59,988 bases of DNA from Streptomyces lomondensis. GTDB taxonomy: Bacteria > Actinomycetota > Actinomycetes > Streptomycetales > Streptomycetaceae. Below, piece by piece: positions 1 to 7,151 of this stretch. Position numbers and translations under genes: made by a program. The stretch lies in the NCBI RefSeq assembly GCF_014651035.1, contig NZ_BMWC01000021.1, forward strand, positions 1-59,988. Direction: 5' to 3'. The notes under the pieces were generated by a model. The model did not search any database, was not told where the DNA came from, and was given only the letters and a program-made list of their open reading frames with translations. The first letter of the stretch is position 1, and every line of letters begins with the position of its first letter.

Positions 1-106
1 ATGGTCACCCTCGCCTGCCTACAACTCTGGCTCCCCTGACATTGCGGACACGACCTAGGCCCACAGCCCGAGGCGCGATGCCCGGCCGCCCGCTAGCGTC
101 CCGGGC

Positions 107-565
107 ATGAAGATCACCGAGCCACCTCGCACCCCCGCGCAGCGCAAGACGGACCTGCTGGCGCGTCTGGAGCGGGAGATCGACATCTGGGTCGCCACGG
201 CGGACGCCGACGGGGTGCCGTGTCTGGTCCCTCTGTGGTTCGTCTGGCACGAGGAGGCCGTGTGGCTGTGCACCCGGCTGACCAACCCCACCGGCCGGAA
301 CCTGCGGGACGGCCGACGTGCCCGGCTGGCCTTCGGGGACACCCGGGACGTCGCGCTCGTCGACGGTGACGTGGAGACCTTCACGGCCCGGCAGGTGCCG
401 CCCGCGGCGGCCGAGGCGTTCCGCGCGAAGACCGGCTGGGATCCGCGCGAGGACCACGCGTCGTACGCCTTCTTCCGGGTGCGGCCGCGGGCGGTCCAGG
501 CGTGGTGCGAGGAGCACGAGCTGCCGCGCAGGCACCTCATGCGGGACGGGGTCTGGGCGGTCTAG
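107..565 (+). CDS. Pyridoxamine 5'-phosphate oxidase-family (split beta-barrel flavin/F420-binding) protein
   Basis: Predicted cytosolic flavin- or F420-dependent oxidoreductase of the PPOX fold, 152 residues, the usual length for single-domain members. Residues 8-27 form a leading helix. The typical strand pattern follows, with IDIWVATADADGVPCLVPLWFVWHE around residues 27-48 and a second strand pair (RARLAFGDTRDVALVDGDVE) around 77-96. No signal peptide or membrane segment is seen. The ATG has no clear ribosome binding site; it is chosen because the coding bias begins there. The substrate is unknown. The TAG stop lies exactly at the left edge of an inverted-repeat element that separates it from the convergent aldo/keto reductase gene. 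The family call is fairly safe; cofactor and reaction are not known. Confidence 0.8.
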   Translation: MKITEPPRTPAQRKTDLLARLEREIDIWVATADADGVPCLVPLWFVWHEEAVWLCTRLTNPTGRNLRDGRRARLAFGDTRDVALVDGDVETFTARQVPPAAAEAFRAKTGWDPREDHASYAFFRVRPRAVQAWCEEHELPRRHLMRDGVWAV

Positions 566-749
566 GGGGCTGTCGTTTGGATCAGGTCGCAGGGAAGTGA
601 CGGTACTTTTCAGCGCCGGTGAGCGGGGTCTGGTGCGTGCAGCTGCAAGGCGGAGGAGGGCGTCGACGCGGAGCGTCGGCAACCGACGACAACGCGGCAG
701 ATGTGCGTGCCAGACCCCGCGTCTGCGGCGTGATCCAAACGACAGCCCC
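566..749. mobile_element. 184-bp MITE-like inverted-repeat element in a convergent intergenic gap
   Basis: The ends at 566-592 and 724-750 are inverted copies of about 27 bp with two mismatches (core GGGGCTGTCGTTTGGATCA). CTAG occurs at both junctions (562-565 and 749-752), consistent with a short TA-containing target duplication. The interior has a second inverted repeat (623-633 with 710-720, GCGGGGTCTGG) and a central perfect hairpin (674-679 with 683-688). No transposase is encoded, so it would need a transposase supplied in trans. The ends resemble IS5-superfamily termini common in streptomycetes; this is from memory. Without the element, the stops of the two flanking genes would be only about 8 bp apart. 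Confidence 0.75.
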
Positions 750-759
750 TAGGCCTCGC

Positions 760-1668
760 TCAGCCGGCCTTCTCCCGCAGCTTGCCGAGCCGTTCCAGTT
801 CCTCGGTGGTGAGGCGGATCGCGCCCGCGGCGACGTTCTCCGTGAGGTGGTCGGGGTTGCCGGTGCCGGGGATGGCGAGGACGTGGGGGCCCTGGTGCAG
901 GGTCCAGGCGATGCGGATCTGGGCGGGGCTCGCGCCGTGCGCCCGGGCCACCGCGCGGACCTCCTCGTCGTGGGCGGCGGTGGCGCCGTGCTCACCGGCC
1001 TCGCCGGCGACGGCGTAGAACGGCACGAAGGCGATGCCCTGTGCGCCGCAGACGCGGAGGAGTTCGTCGCTGTCGGGGTCGGGCCGGTCGATGGCGTACC
1101 GGTTCTGCACGCAGACCACGGGCGCGATGGCCTGGGCCTCGGCGAGATGCCGGGCTGTGACGTTGGAGATGCCGAGGTGCCGGATCAGGCCCGCCTCGCG
1201 CAGTTCCGCGAGGGCGCCGAAGTGCTCGGCGATCGAGTCGTACTTCGGCATCCGGCGCAGGTTGACCACGTCCAGGTGGTCGCGGCCGAGCTGGCGCAGG
1301 TTCTCCTCGACGTGGCCGCGCAGTTCGTCGGGGCGGGCCGAAGTGCCCCACTCCCCCGCCCAGTTCCGGTACGGGCCCACCTTGGTGACGATGACCAGGT
1401 CGTCGGGGTAGGGCGCCAGCGCCCTGTTGATGAGTTCGTTGGCGGAGCGCAGCGACGAGAAGTAGAAGGCGGCCGTGTCGATGTGGTTCACGCCGAGGTC
1501 GATCGCCTTGCGCAGGACGGCGATCGACCGGTGGCGGTCGCCGGGTGTGCCCTGGTGGAAGGCGGCGCTGCCCGTCAGCCGCATCGCGCCGAAGCCGAGG
1601 CGGTGGACGGGCAGGTCGCCGAGTTTCCAGGTGCCCGCGGCGTCCGCGGTGATCGTCTGTGAGGTCAT
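760..1668 (-). CDS. Aldo/keto reductase
   Basis: NAD(P)H-dependent oxidoreductase with a TIM-barrel fold, 302 residues from the chosen ATG. The N-terminal LGFGAMRLTG motif, VNHIDTAAFY (catalytic Asp and Tyr), VIVTKVG (catalytic Lys) and HLGISNVTARHL are all present. At the position where many family members have the catalytic His (pattern DLxxxH) this protein reads DVVNLRR, so the His is replaced by Arg, as I recall for one actinobacterial subgroup. The ATG at 1668 is preferred over a GTG six codons upstream because it directly precedes the conserved region. The gene is convergent with the PPOX-family gene and separated from it by the inverted-repeat element. The physiological substrate cannot be read from the sequence. 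Confidence 0.9.
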   Translation of the reverse strand: MTSQTITADAAGTWKLGDLPVHRLGFGAMRLTGSAAFHQGTPGDRHRSIAVLRKAIDLGVNHIDTAAFYFSSLRSANELINRALAPYPDDLVIVTKVGPYRNWAGEWGTSARPDELRGHVEENLRQLGRDHLDVVNLRRMPKYDSIAEHFGALAELREAGLIRHLGISNVTARHLAEAQAIAPVVCVQNRYAIDRPDPDSDELLRVCGAQGIAFVPFYAVAGEAGEHGATAAHDEEVRAVARAHGASPAQIRIAWTLHQGPHVLAIPGTGNPDHLTENVAAGAIRLTTEELERLGKLREKAG

Positions 1669-1730
1669 CGAGGGAGTCTCACACACGCCGCGCGGACCGG
1701 TGCGGTGGTTTTACGGAAACGCGCACGAGG

Positions 1731-2621
1731 TCAGCAGTAGAGATTGCCGCCGGGTGACGTCCCCAGGATCTGCGTGAACCGCTGGTAGTTGTTCACGCGG
1801 CTCTGCACCTGCGCCGGGTTCTTGCCGTCGCACTCCAGGGAGCCGTTGATGCTGCGGATGGTCTGGCCGAAACCGGCGCCGTTCACCATGGCGTGGTGCG
1901 GGGTCATGGTGCCGGGGCCGGTCTGGGTGTTCCAGTACCACAGGGCGGTCTTCCAGGCGACGGCGGAGTCGTTCTGGACCAGCCAGGGGTTGTTCAGCAG
2001 GTCGATGCCGAGCGCGTCGCCCGCGGCCTTGTAGTTGAAGTTCCAGCTCAGCTGGATCGGGCCGCGCCCGTAGTAGGCGGCCTGGCCGGCCGGACAGCCG
2101 TAGGGGCGGCTCCAGTCGCAGTAGTGCGGGTAGTTGGCGGTGTTCTGCTCCACCACGTGCACCAGGCCGCCGGTCTCATGGCTGACGTTGGCGAGGAAGG
2201 CGGCGGCCTCCTGCTTCTTCACCGTGTCGCTGCCGGTGTCGGCGAAGCCGGGGTAGGCGCTGAGGGCCGCGGTGAGCCCGCTGTAGGTGTAGAAGGGATT
2301 CCGGTTCGGGAACATCTGGTGGAACTGCGCCTCGGTGACGACGAAGCGGGCGTCGGGCGTACCGGGACCGCTGTCACAGGCGTACGGCTCCCAGTACCAG
2401 GTGCTGATGACCGGGTCGTAGCCCGGGTTGGCGTGCTCGGCGATGTACGTCTTGCCGTCGGTGTAGCGGACGATGTCGCCGGCGGCGTATGCCTTTCCCG
2501 CCACCCAGTTCGGGTAGCTGGAGCACGCGGCGGCGGAGGCGTTCGAGGCCGGCAGGAGCACCGGCGCGGTGCCCGCGAGGGCGAGGGCGGCCAGGACGGC
2601 GGAGACTCGGCGTCTCGACAC
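1731..2621 (-). CDS. Secreted GH19 chitinase with N-terminal CBM5/12 chitin-binding module
   Basis: Extracellular endochitinase of 296 residues that should cleave beta-1,4-GlcNAc polymers. It has a Sec signal peptide (SRRRVSAVLAALALAGTAPV) ending near an ASA site. A small aromatic-rich carbohydrate-binding module follows at about residues 33-83 (YPNWVAGKAYAAGD, WYWEPYAC). The GH19 catalytic domain runs to the C-terminus, with the catalytic Glu in SHETGG and the family motif YYGRGPIQLSWNFNY. The GTG start at 2621 is chosen because AAAGGAG lies 8 bp upstream and the hydrophobic signal starts immediately after. A longer reading frame upstream has no such support. The intergenic region upstream holds chitinase-type direct repeats resembling DasR sites. 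Confidence in the enzyme class is very high. Confidence 0.95.
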   Translation of the reverse strand: MSRRRVSAVLAALALAGTAPVLLPASNASAAACSSYPNWVAGKAYAAGDIVRYTDGKTYIAEHANPGYDPVISTWYWEPYACDSGPGTPDARFVVTEAQFHQMFPNRNPFYTYSGLTAALSAYPGFADTGSDTVKKQEAAAFLANVSHETGGLVHVVEQNTANYPHYCDWSRPYGCPAGQAAYYGRGPIQLSWNFNYKAAGDALGIDLLNNPWLVQNDSAVAWKTALWYWNTQTGPGTMTPHHAMVNGAGFGQTIRSINGSLECDGKNPAQVQSRVNNYQRFTQILGTSPGGNLYC

Positions 2622-2760
2622 GGGGTCAACTCCTTTGCTGAGCACGGCCGCACCCTGCCGAGGGCAGGGCTGGGCAGAGCCTGCACCGCACGCACCGGTG
2701 GACCGGTCACGGCGTGGGCGCGGCCGTGGTGGGGGGTTGTGGAGGCACACTCAACCGCTT

Positions 2761-2792
2761 TGGTCTGTACCAGTCAAGGGTGTAGACCAGTC
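2761..2792 (-). promoter_or_regulatory. Chitinase-type direct repeats / DasR-like dre site
   Basis: Read on the minus strand there are two related 12-bp direct repeats (ACTGGTCTACAC and ACTGGTACAGAC, 9 of 12 identical). On the plus strand TGGTCTGTACCA (2761-2772) matches 10 of 12 positions of the DasR operator consensus TGGTCTAGACCA. Streptomyces chitinase promoters typically carry such repeats. The site lies about 140 bp upstream of the chitinase start and about 30 bp beyond the stop of the marR gene, so it most likely serves the chitinase. Binding is inferred. Confidence 0.5.
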
Positions 2793-2819
2793 ATCCGTGC
2801 GCGGGGTCCCGCTCCGGGC

Positions 2820-3257
2820 TCACACGTGTGCCTGCTGCTCCAGCGTCGCCGCGAGCCGGTCCAGCAGGGACCGCAGCAGCTCGTCGTCGCCCGCGCCGAG
2901 CGGGGGCCAGCCGGCGCGGACCGCGCGGTCGACGCGCTGCCAGTACTCCTGGCCGCGCGGGGTGAGGTGGGCGAGGACGCGGCGGCGGTCGAACGGGTCG
3001 ACCCGGCGGTGCACGAGGTTCTGGTCGACGAGCTGGTCGACCAGCTTCGTCAGGGTCGGAGGCGGCAGGAAGGCGGCCTCCGCGATCGCCGTCATGTGCT
3101 GCCCCTCGCCGTCGGACAGCAGCGCCAGCACCCGCCACGCGTCGAGCGAGCAGCCCTCTTCCGCCAGGACGGCCTGGAGCCGGCGGGCCGCGAGCCGCTC
3201 GGCCCGCGTCAGCAGCTGCACCAGGTCGTCGGGCCGACGCGGGGTGGGGGTGGGCAT
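2820..3257 (-). CDS. MarR-family winged-helix transcriptional regulator
   Basis: Cytoplasmic DNA-binding dimer of 145 residues, normal for MarR. The recognition-helix region is MTAIAEAAFLPPPTLTKLVDQLVDQNLV (about residues 54-81). The wing carries the family signature DPFDRRRVLAHLTPRG (about 87-102), and long amphipathic helices for dimerisation flank it. The gene is divergent from the AmiC-like binding-protein gene at 3338, with an approximately 80-bp spacer, an arrangement typical of a MarR repressor controlling its neighbour and itself. The ligand is unknown. The stop lies close to the chitinase upstream repeats, but the two genes are probably independent. Confidence 0.88.
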   Translation of the reverse strand: MPTPTPRRPDDLVQLLTRAERLAARRLQAVLAEEGCSLDAWRVLALLSDGEGQHMTAIAEAAFLPPPTLTKLVDQLVDQNLVHRRVDPFDRRRVLAHLTPRGQEYWQRVDRAVRAGWPPLGAGDDELLRSLLDRLAATLEQQAHV

Positions 3258-3337
3258 TCCCTGCTCCTAGGTCACGGGGGGTGTCCATCGTAGGAGACGC
3301 ACTGGAGTTCGTCCGACGGAGCCGGAATCATGACGCC

Positions 3338-4441
3338 ATGTTCCGGCACGACCTCCCCGCGCCCGAGTGGTTCACGGCCGACGACTCCGTGCTCGGCGTG
3401 GCCCTCGTCTTCCCCCTCCAGGGGCCGGCCGGGATCTTCGGGCCGACCTGCGAGCTGTGCGCGCGGCTGGCCGCCGAGGAGGTCAACCGGGACGGCGGCG
3501 TGCTGGGCAGGGAGCTGCGGCTACTGCCGGTCGACGGCTCGGGCGCGCCGGGCCGGATCGCCGACCAGGTCGAGACGCTGGTGGACCTCGGTGTCGTGCA
3601 GGGCGTCACCGGCTGGCACATCTCGTCGGTGCGCCAGGCGCTGGCGCCGCGGATCGCGCACCGCGTCCCGTACGTGTACACCGCGCTGTACGAGGGCGGG
3701 GAGGACACGGCGGGCGTGTTCCTGACCAGCGAGACGCCGCGCGACCAGCTGCGGCCCGCGATGGACCTGCTGGCGCGCGAGCGCGGGGTGCGGCGGTGGT
3801 TCGTGGTGGGCAACGACTACGTGTGGCCGCGGCACACGGCTCGCTCGGCCCGGGCGTACGCCCGCGCGTCCGGCGGGTGTGTCGCCGGTGAGGCCTATCT
3901 CCCGCTCGGCACCCACGACTTCGAGCCGGTACTGCGCCGGGTCGAGCGCTCGGACGCGGACGCGGTGCTGATGCTGCTCGTCGGCAGCGACGCGGTGCGC
4001 TTCAACCGGGCCTTCGCGGCGTACGGCCTGCACGCGCGCTGTCTGCGGCTGAGCACCCTGATGGACGAGAACATGCTGATGGCGAGCGGCCCGGCGGCCA
4101 CCGAGGACCTCTACAGCACGGCCGGCTTCTTCGCCTCGCTGGCCAACCGGGACACCCTCGACTTCCATGGGCAGTACGCGGCCCGCTACGGCGTCCAGGC
4201 GCCCGCCCTCGGCAGTCTCGGCGAGTCCTGCTACGAGGGGGTGCTGCTGCTGGCCGCGTTGCTGAAGCGCGCCGGGTCGCTGGACGTGACGGCGATCGGC
4301 GCGGCGGCGGGCGCGGTGTCGTACGAGGGCCCGCGCGGCCTGCTGCACCTGCGCGACGCCCATGTGCGCCAGCGGATCTACCTGGCGCGCGCCGACGGGC
4401 TCGACTTCGACGTGCTCACGGAGCTGGATTCCCGTCCCTGA
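3338..4441 (+). CDS. AmiC/urea-type periplasmic-binding-fold protein, soluble (no signal peptide)
   Basis: About 367 residues with the type I periplasmic-binding fold used by amide, urea and branched-chain amino acid receptors. The N-terminal lobe is VLGVALVFPLQGPAGIFGPTCELCARLAAEEVNRDGG; later motifs include GVTGWHISSVRQALAPR and FFASLANRDTLDFHGQYAARYG. No signal peptide or lipobox is visible from any start, so it probably acts inside the cell, like the amide sensor AmiC, rather than as an ABC-transporter receptor. No permease genes are nearby. An in-frame GTG at 3281 is possible but would leave only 23 bp to the divergent marR gene, so the ATG at 3338 is preferred; neither has a strong ribosome binding site. 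The 3' end overlaps the convergent sigma-factor gene by 26 bp. Confidence 0.75.
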   Translation: MFRHDLPAPEWFTADDSVLGVALVFPLQGPAGIFGPTCELCARLAAEEVNRDGGVLGRELRLLPVDGSGAPGRIADQVETLVDLGVVQGVTGWHISSVRQALAPRIAHRVPYVYTALYEGGEDTAGVFLTSETPRDQLRPAMDLLARERGVRRWFVVGNDYVWPRHTARSARAYARASGGCVAGEAYLPLGTHDFEPVLRRVERSDADAVLMLLVGSDAVRFNRAFAAYGLHARCLRLSTLMDENMLMASGPAATEDLYSTAGFFASLANRDTLDFHGQYAARYGVQAPALGSLGESCYEGVLLLAALLKRAGSLDVTAIGAAAGAVSYEGPRGLLHLRDAHVRQRIYLARADGLDFDVLTELDSRP

Positions 4442-5645
4442 CGGGGCTGTCGGGCCCGCGCCGGGTGAGCGCCCGCCTGCGGCGGTCGAGGAACGCGCGT
4501 TCCGCCGGGTTCTCGGCGAGCGCGACGGCCGCCTCGTACGCCCGGACGGCCTCGGTGCCGCGGCCCAGGCGGCGCAGCAGGTCGGCGCGGACGGCGTGCA
4601 GGACGTGGTAGCGGTCGAGGCCCAGGGTGTCCACGAGGGCGAGGGCCTGCTCGGGGCCGTCGGTCTCGGCGACGGCGACGGCCCGGTTCAGTGCCACGAC
4701 CGGGCTGGGGGCGATCGCCATGTGCTGGTCGTACAGCTGCCGGATCTGCGCCCAGTCGGTGGCGTCCGCGGTGGGCGCGTCGCTGTGGACGGCCTGGATG
4801 GCGGCCTGGATCTGGTAGGGCCCGGGCCGGTTCCGGCGCAGGCAGCGGCGGACGAGGTCCTCGCCCTCGGTGATCAGGCCGCGGTCCCAGCGGGTCCGGT
4901 CCTGCTCGGGGAGCGGCACGAGCTCGCCCCGTTCGTTCACGCGGGCGTCCCGGCGCGACTCGACGAGGAGCATCAGCGCGAGCAGGCCGGTCACCTCGGG
5001 CTCGTCCGGCATGAGTTCCTCCAGCAGCCGGCCGAGCCGTACGGCTTCGGCGCACAGGCCGGGCGAGCCCTCGTACCCCTGGTTGAAGATCAGGTAGACG
5101 ACGGCGAGGACCCCGCCGAGCCGGTCGGGCAGGTCGGCGTCGCGGGGCACCCGGTACGGGATGCCGGCGTCGCGGATCTTCGCCTTGGCGCGGACCAGTC
5201 GCTGCGCCATGGTCGCTTCCGGCACGAGGAAGGCGCGGGCGATCTGGGCCGTGGTGAGGCCGCCGAGCAGCCGCAGGGTCAGGGCGACCCGGGCCTGGAG
5301 GGCGAGCGCGGGGTGGCAGCAGGTGAAGATCAGGCGGAGCCGGTCGTCGCGCACGGGGCCCTCCTCGGGCGGTGCGTCGGGGGCGTGCAGCAGGGCGGCT
5401 TCGGCGTGCCGGGCCGGCCGGGCGGACTCGCGGCGCAGGCGGTCGATCGCCCGGTTGCGCGCGGTGGTGATGATCCAGCCCGCCGGGCTCGGCGGGACGC
5501 CGGTCTCCGGCCAGCGCTGCAGGGCGGTGGTGAAGGCGTCCTGGACCGCTTCCTCGGCGAGGTCGATGTCGCCCAGGAAGCGGACCAGGACGGCGACCGC
5601 GCGGCCGTACTCCGCGCGGAAGACCGCCTCGACGTCCACGCCCAT
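4416..5645 (-). CDS. ECF-type RNA polymerase sigma factor with DUF6596/TPR-like C-terminal extension
   Basis: Sigma factor of 409 residues. Region 2 lies at about residues 5-75 (FRAEYGRAVAVLVRFLGDIDLAEEAVQDAFTTALQRWP). Region 4 is at about 105-165, with RVALTLRLLGGLTTAQIARAFLVPEATMAQRLVRAK. A roughly 200-residue helical C-terminal extension follows (YLIFNQGYEGSPG, then RAVAVAETDGPEQAL). This architecture, and the overlapping upstream YCII/DGPF gene, matches the ECF42 group, in which the extension takes the place of a classical anti-sigma factor. The start at 5645 shares one base with the stop of the YCII gene (TGATG), indicating translational coupling. The gene runs into the convergent AmiC-like gene without a terminator. 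Target promoters are unknown. Confidence 0.9.
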   Translation of the reverse strand: MGVDVEAVFRAEYGRAVAVLVRFLGDIDLAEEAVQDAFTTALQRWPETGVPPSPAGWIITTARNRAIDRLRRESARPARHAEAALLHAPDAPPEEGPVRDDRLRLIFTCCHPALALQARVALTLRLLGGLTTAQIARAFLVPEATMAQRLVRAKAKIRDAGIPYRVPRDADLPDRLGGVLAVVYLIFNQGYEGSPGLCAEAVRLGRLLEELMPDEPEVTGLLALMLLVESRRDARVNERGELVPLPEQDRTRWDRGLITEGEDLVRRCLRRNRPGPYQIQAAIQAVHSDAPTADATDWAQIRQLYDQHMAIAPSPVVALNRAVAVAETDGPEQALALVDTLGLDRYHVLHAVRADLLRRLGRGTEAVRAYEAAVALAENPAERAFLDRRRRALTRRGPDSPVRDGNPAP

Positions 5646-5995
5646 CAGCCGGCGTCCCCCATGAAGGGGCGCACCTCGATCGGCAGGGTGGTGGCCAGGG
5701 CCGCCTTGCGCCCCCACTCCAGGGCCGCGTCCAGATCGGGCGCCTTGACGAGGCAGATGCCGCCGAGCATCTCCTTGCCCTCGGCGTACGGGCCGTCGGT
5801 GATCAGGACGTCACCGTCGCGGGGCCGCAGCACGGTGGAGGACTCCGGGCCGTGCAGCCCGCCGGCGAAGACCCAGGCGCCCGCCTCGCGCAGCTCCCGG
5901 TGGAAGGCGTCGAGGTTCCTGCCGATCTCCGCCAGCACCTCGGGGGCGGGCGGGTCGCCGACCGGCTGCATCACGCTGAGCAGGTAGTACTTCAT
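5645..5995 (-). CDS. YCII/DGPF-family protein, ECF42 sigma partner
   Basis: Small cytosolic protein of 116 residues with the YCII-related dimeric ferredoxin-like fold. Visible motifs are MKYYLLSVMQP at the N-terminus, VFAGGLHGPESSTVLRP in the middle and ITDGPYAEGKEMLGGICLVKAPDLDAALEW, whose DGPYAE segment is the usual DGPF signature. The ATG at 5995 is supported by GAGGAGG a few bases upstream; a longer frame reaching 6382 has no ribosome binding site and non-native composition. It is translationally coupled to the downstream sigma gene. Proteins of this kind almost always accompany ECF42 factors, but their biochemical role in the pair is unresolved. Confidence 0.88.
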   Translation of the reverse strand: MKYYLLSVMQPVGDPPAPEVLAEIGRNLDAFHRELREAGAWVFAGGLHGPESSTVLRPRDGDVLITDGPYAEGKEMLGGICLVKAPDLDAALEWGRKAALATTLPIEVRPFMGDAG

Positions 5996-6101
5996 GACGG
6001 CCTCCTCGGCCTCTCGGTGTCCGGGTGTCCCTGCACCTCCTACACGAACGACACACCCCCGGATCGACACCCCGCGCCGCGCGACCGCGAGAATTTCTCC
6101 C

Positions 6102-7151
6102 ATGACCTCGACGCCCCACCCCCTCGTCACCCGCGCCCGACGACTGGCGCACGACCTCCTCGTCCCGCACGCCGAGCGCGTCGACCAGGAGGGTGTGCCG
6201 GAGAGCCATGTCGAGGCGGTGAAGCGGTCGGGGCTGCTCGGGGTGGGCGCGCCGCGGGAGTACGGCGGTGCGGACGCGCCGGTCGCCGTGGCGCGGGAGA
6301 CCGCGGAGATCCTGGCCGGGGCGTGCTGCTCCACATGGTTCGTACAGACACAGCACCACACACCGGTGAAGCTGCTCGCCACCTACGACTCGCCCGCCCG
6401 GGAGAAGTGGCTGCGTCCGCTGGCGTCGGGAGAACTGCTGGCCGGCATCGCCTTCGCCCACGTCCGCGCCTTCCCCCGGGTCCCGGTGCGGGCCGTGCCC
6501 GAGCGGGGCGGCTGGCGCTTCGCGGGGACGGTGCCCTGGTACACGGGCTGGGGTCTGAACGACGTGCTGCTGCTGGCCGGGGTGACGGACACGGCCGAGG
6601 TGGTGTTCGTGGTCGCCGAGGCCCGTGCGCAGCCGGGCCTGTCCGCGTCGGAACCGATGCGGCTCGCGGCCCTCACCGCCGCCCGTACGGTCTCCCTGGA
6701 GCTGGACGGCCTGTGGGTGCCGGAGGAGGCCGTCGTGCTGCGCGCCTCGCAGGAGGAGTACGCCCTGGTCGATCTTCCCAGGGCCGCCAACGCCAGTCCG
6801 GCCGTGTTCGGGGTGGCGGACGCGGCGCTGGACCTGGTGGCCGGGTCCCCGGACGGCGAGGAGACGGCGCGGTCGCTGCGGGCCCGGCTCGACCGGGTCC
6901 GGCGCGAGGCCTACGCGCTGGCCGACCACCCCGTCCCGCAGGAGTGCGTCCCGGAGCGTCTGGCGGTGAAGACACGGGCGTACGACCTGATGCGCGCGGC
7001 CACGACCGCGGCGATCGTGGCCGGGGGCGGCCGGTCCATGGGCCTGGGCAGCCGGGCGCAGCGGCTGGCGCGCGAGGGGATGTTCCTGCTGGTGCAGGGC
7101 CAGACGGCCGAGGCGCGCCGCACGCACCTCGGCGCGCTGGCGTCCGGCTAG
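6102..7151 (+). CDS. Acyl-CoA dehydrogenase-family protein (monooxygenase-like subgroup)
   Basis: Soluble FAD/FMN enzyme of 349 residues with the acyl-CoA dehydrogenase fold. The N-terminal helical domain holds GLLGVGAPREYGGADAP (about residues 45-61). The middle beta domain includes GWRFAGTVPWYTGWGLNDVLLLAG, and the C-terminal helical domain has AATTAAIVAGGGRSMGLGSRAQRLAREGMFLLVQGQT. The canonical catalytic Glu of true acyl-CoA dehydrogenases cannot be placed with confidence. The protein could instead be one of the flavin-dependent hydroxylases of this fold. The start ATG at 6102 has no strong ribosome binding site and may be leaderless. The stop shares the sequence CTAG with the stop of the convergent serine hydrolase gene. 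Confidence 0.8.
   Translation: MTSTPHPLVTRARRLAHDLLVPHAERVDQEGVPESHVEAVKRSGLLGVGAPREYGGADAPVAVARETAEILAGACCSTWFVQTQHHTPVKLLATYDSPAREKWLRPLASGELLAGIAFAHVRAFPRVPVRAVPERGGWRFAGTVPWYTGWGLNDVLLLAGVTDTAEVVFVVAEARAQPGLSASEPMRLAALTAARTVSLELDGLWVPEEAVVLRASQEEYALVDLPRAANASPAVFGVADAALDLVAGSPDGEETARSLRARLDRVRREAYALADHPVPQECVPERLAVKTRAYDLMRAATTAAIVAGGGRSMGLGSRAQRLAREGMFLLVQGQTAEARRTHLGALASG

Noticed and set aside
1..106. Short ATG frame at the first base (12 codons)
   Set aside because: It is too short and lacks upstream context; it may be the edge of something outside the window but cannot be supported.
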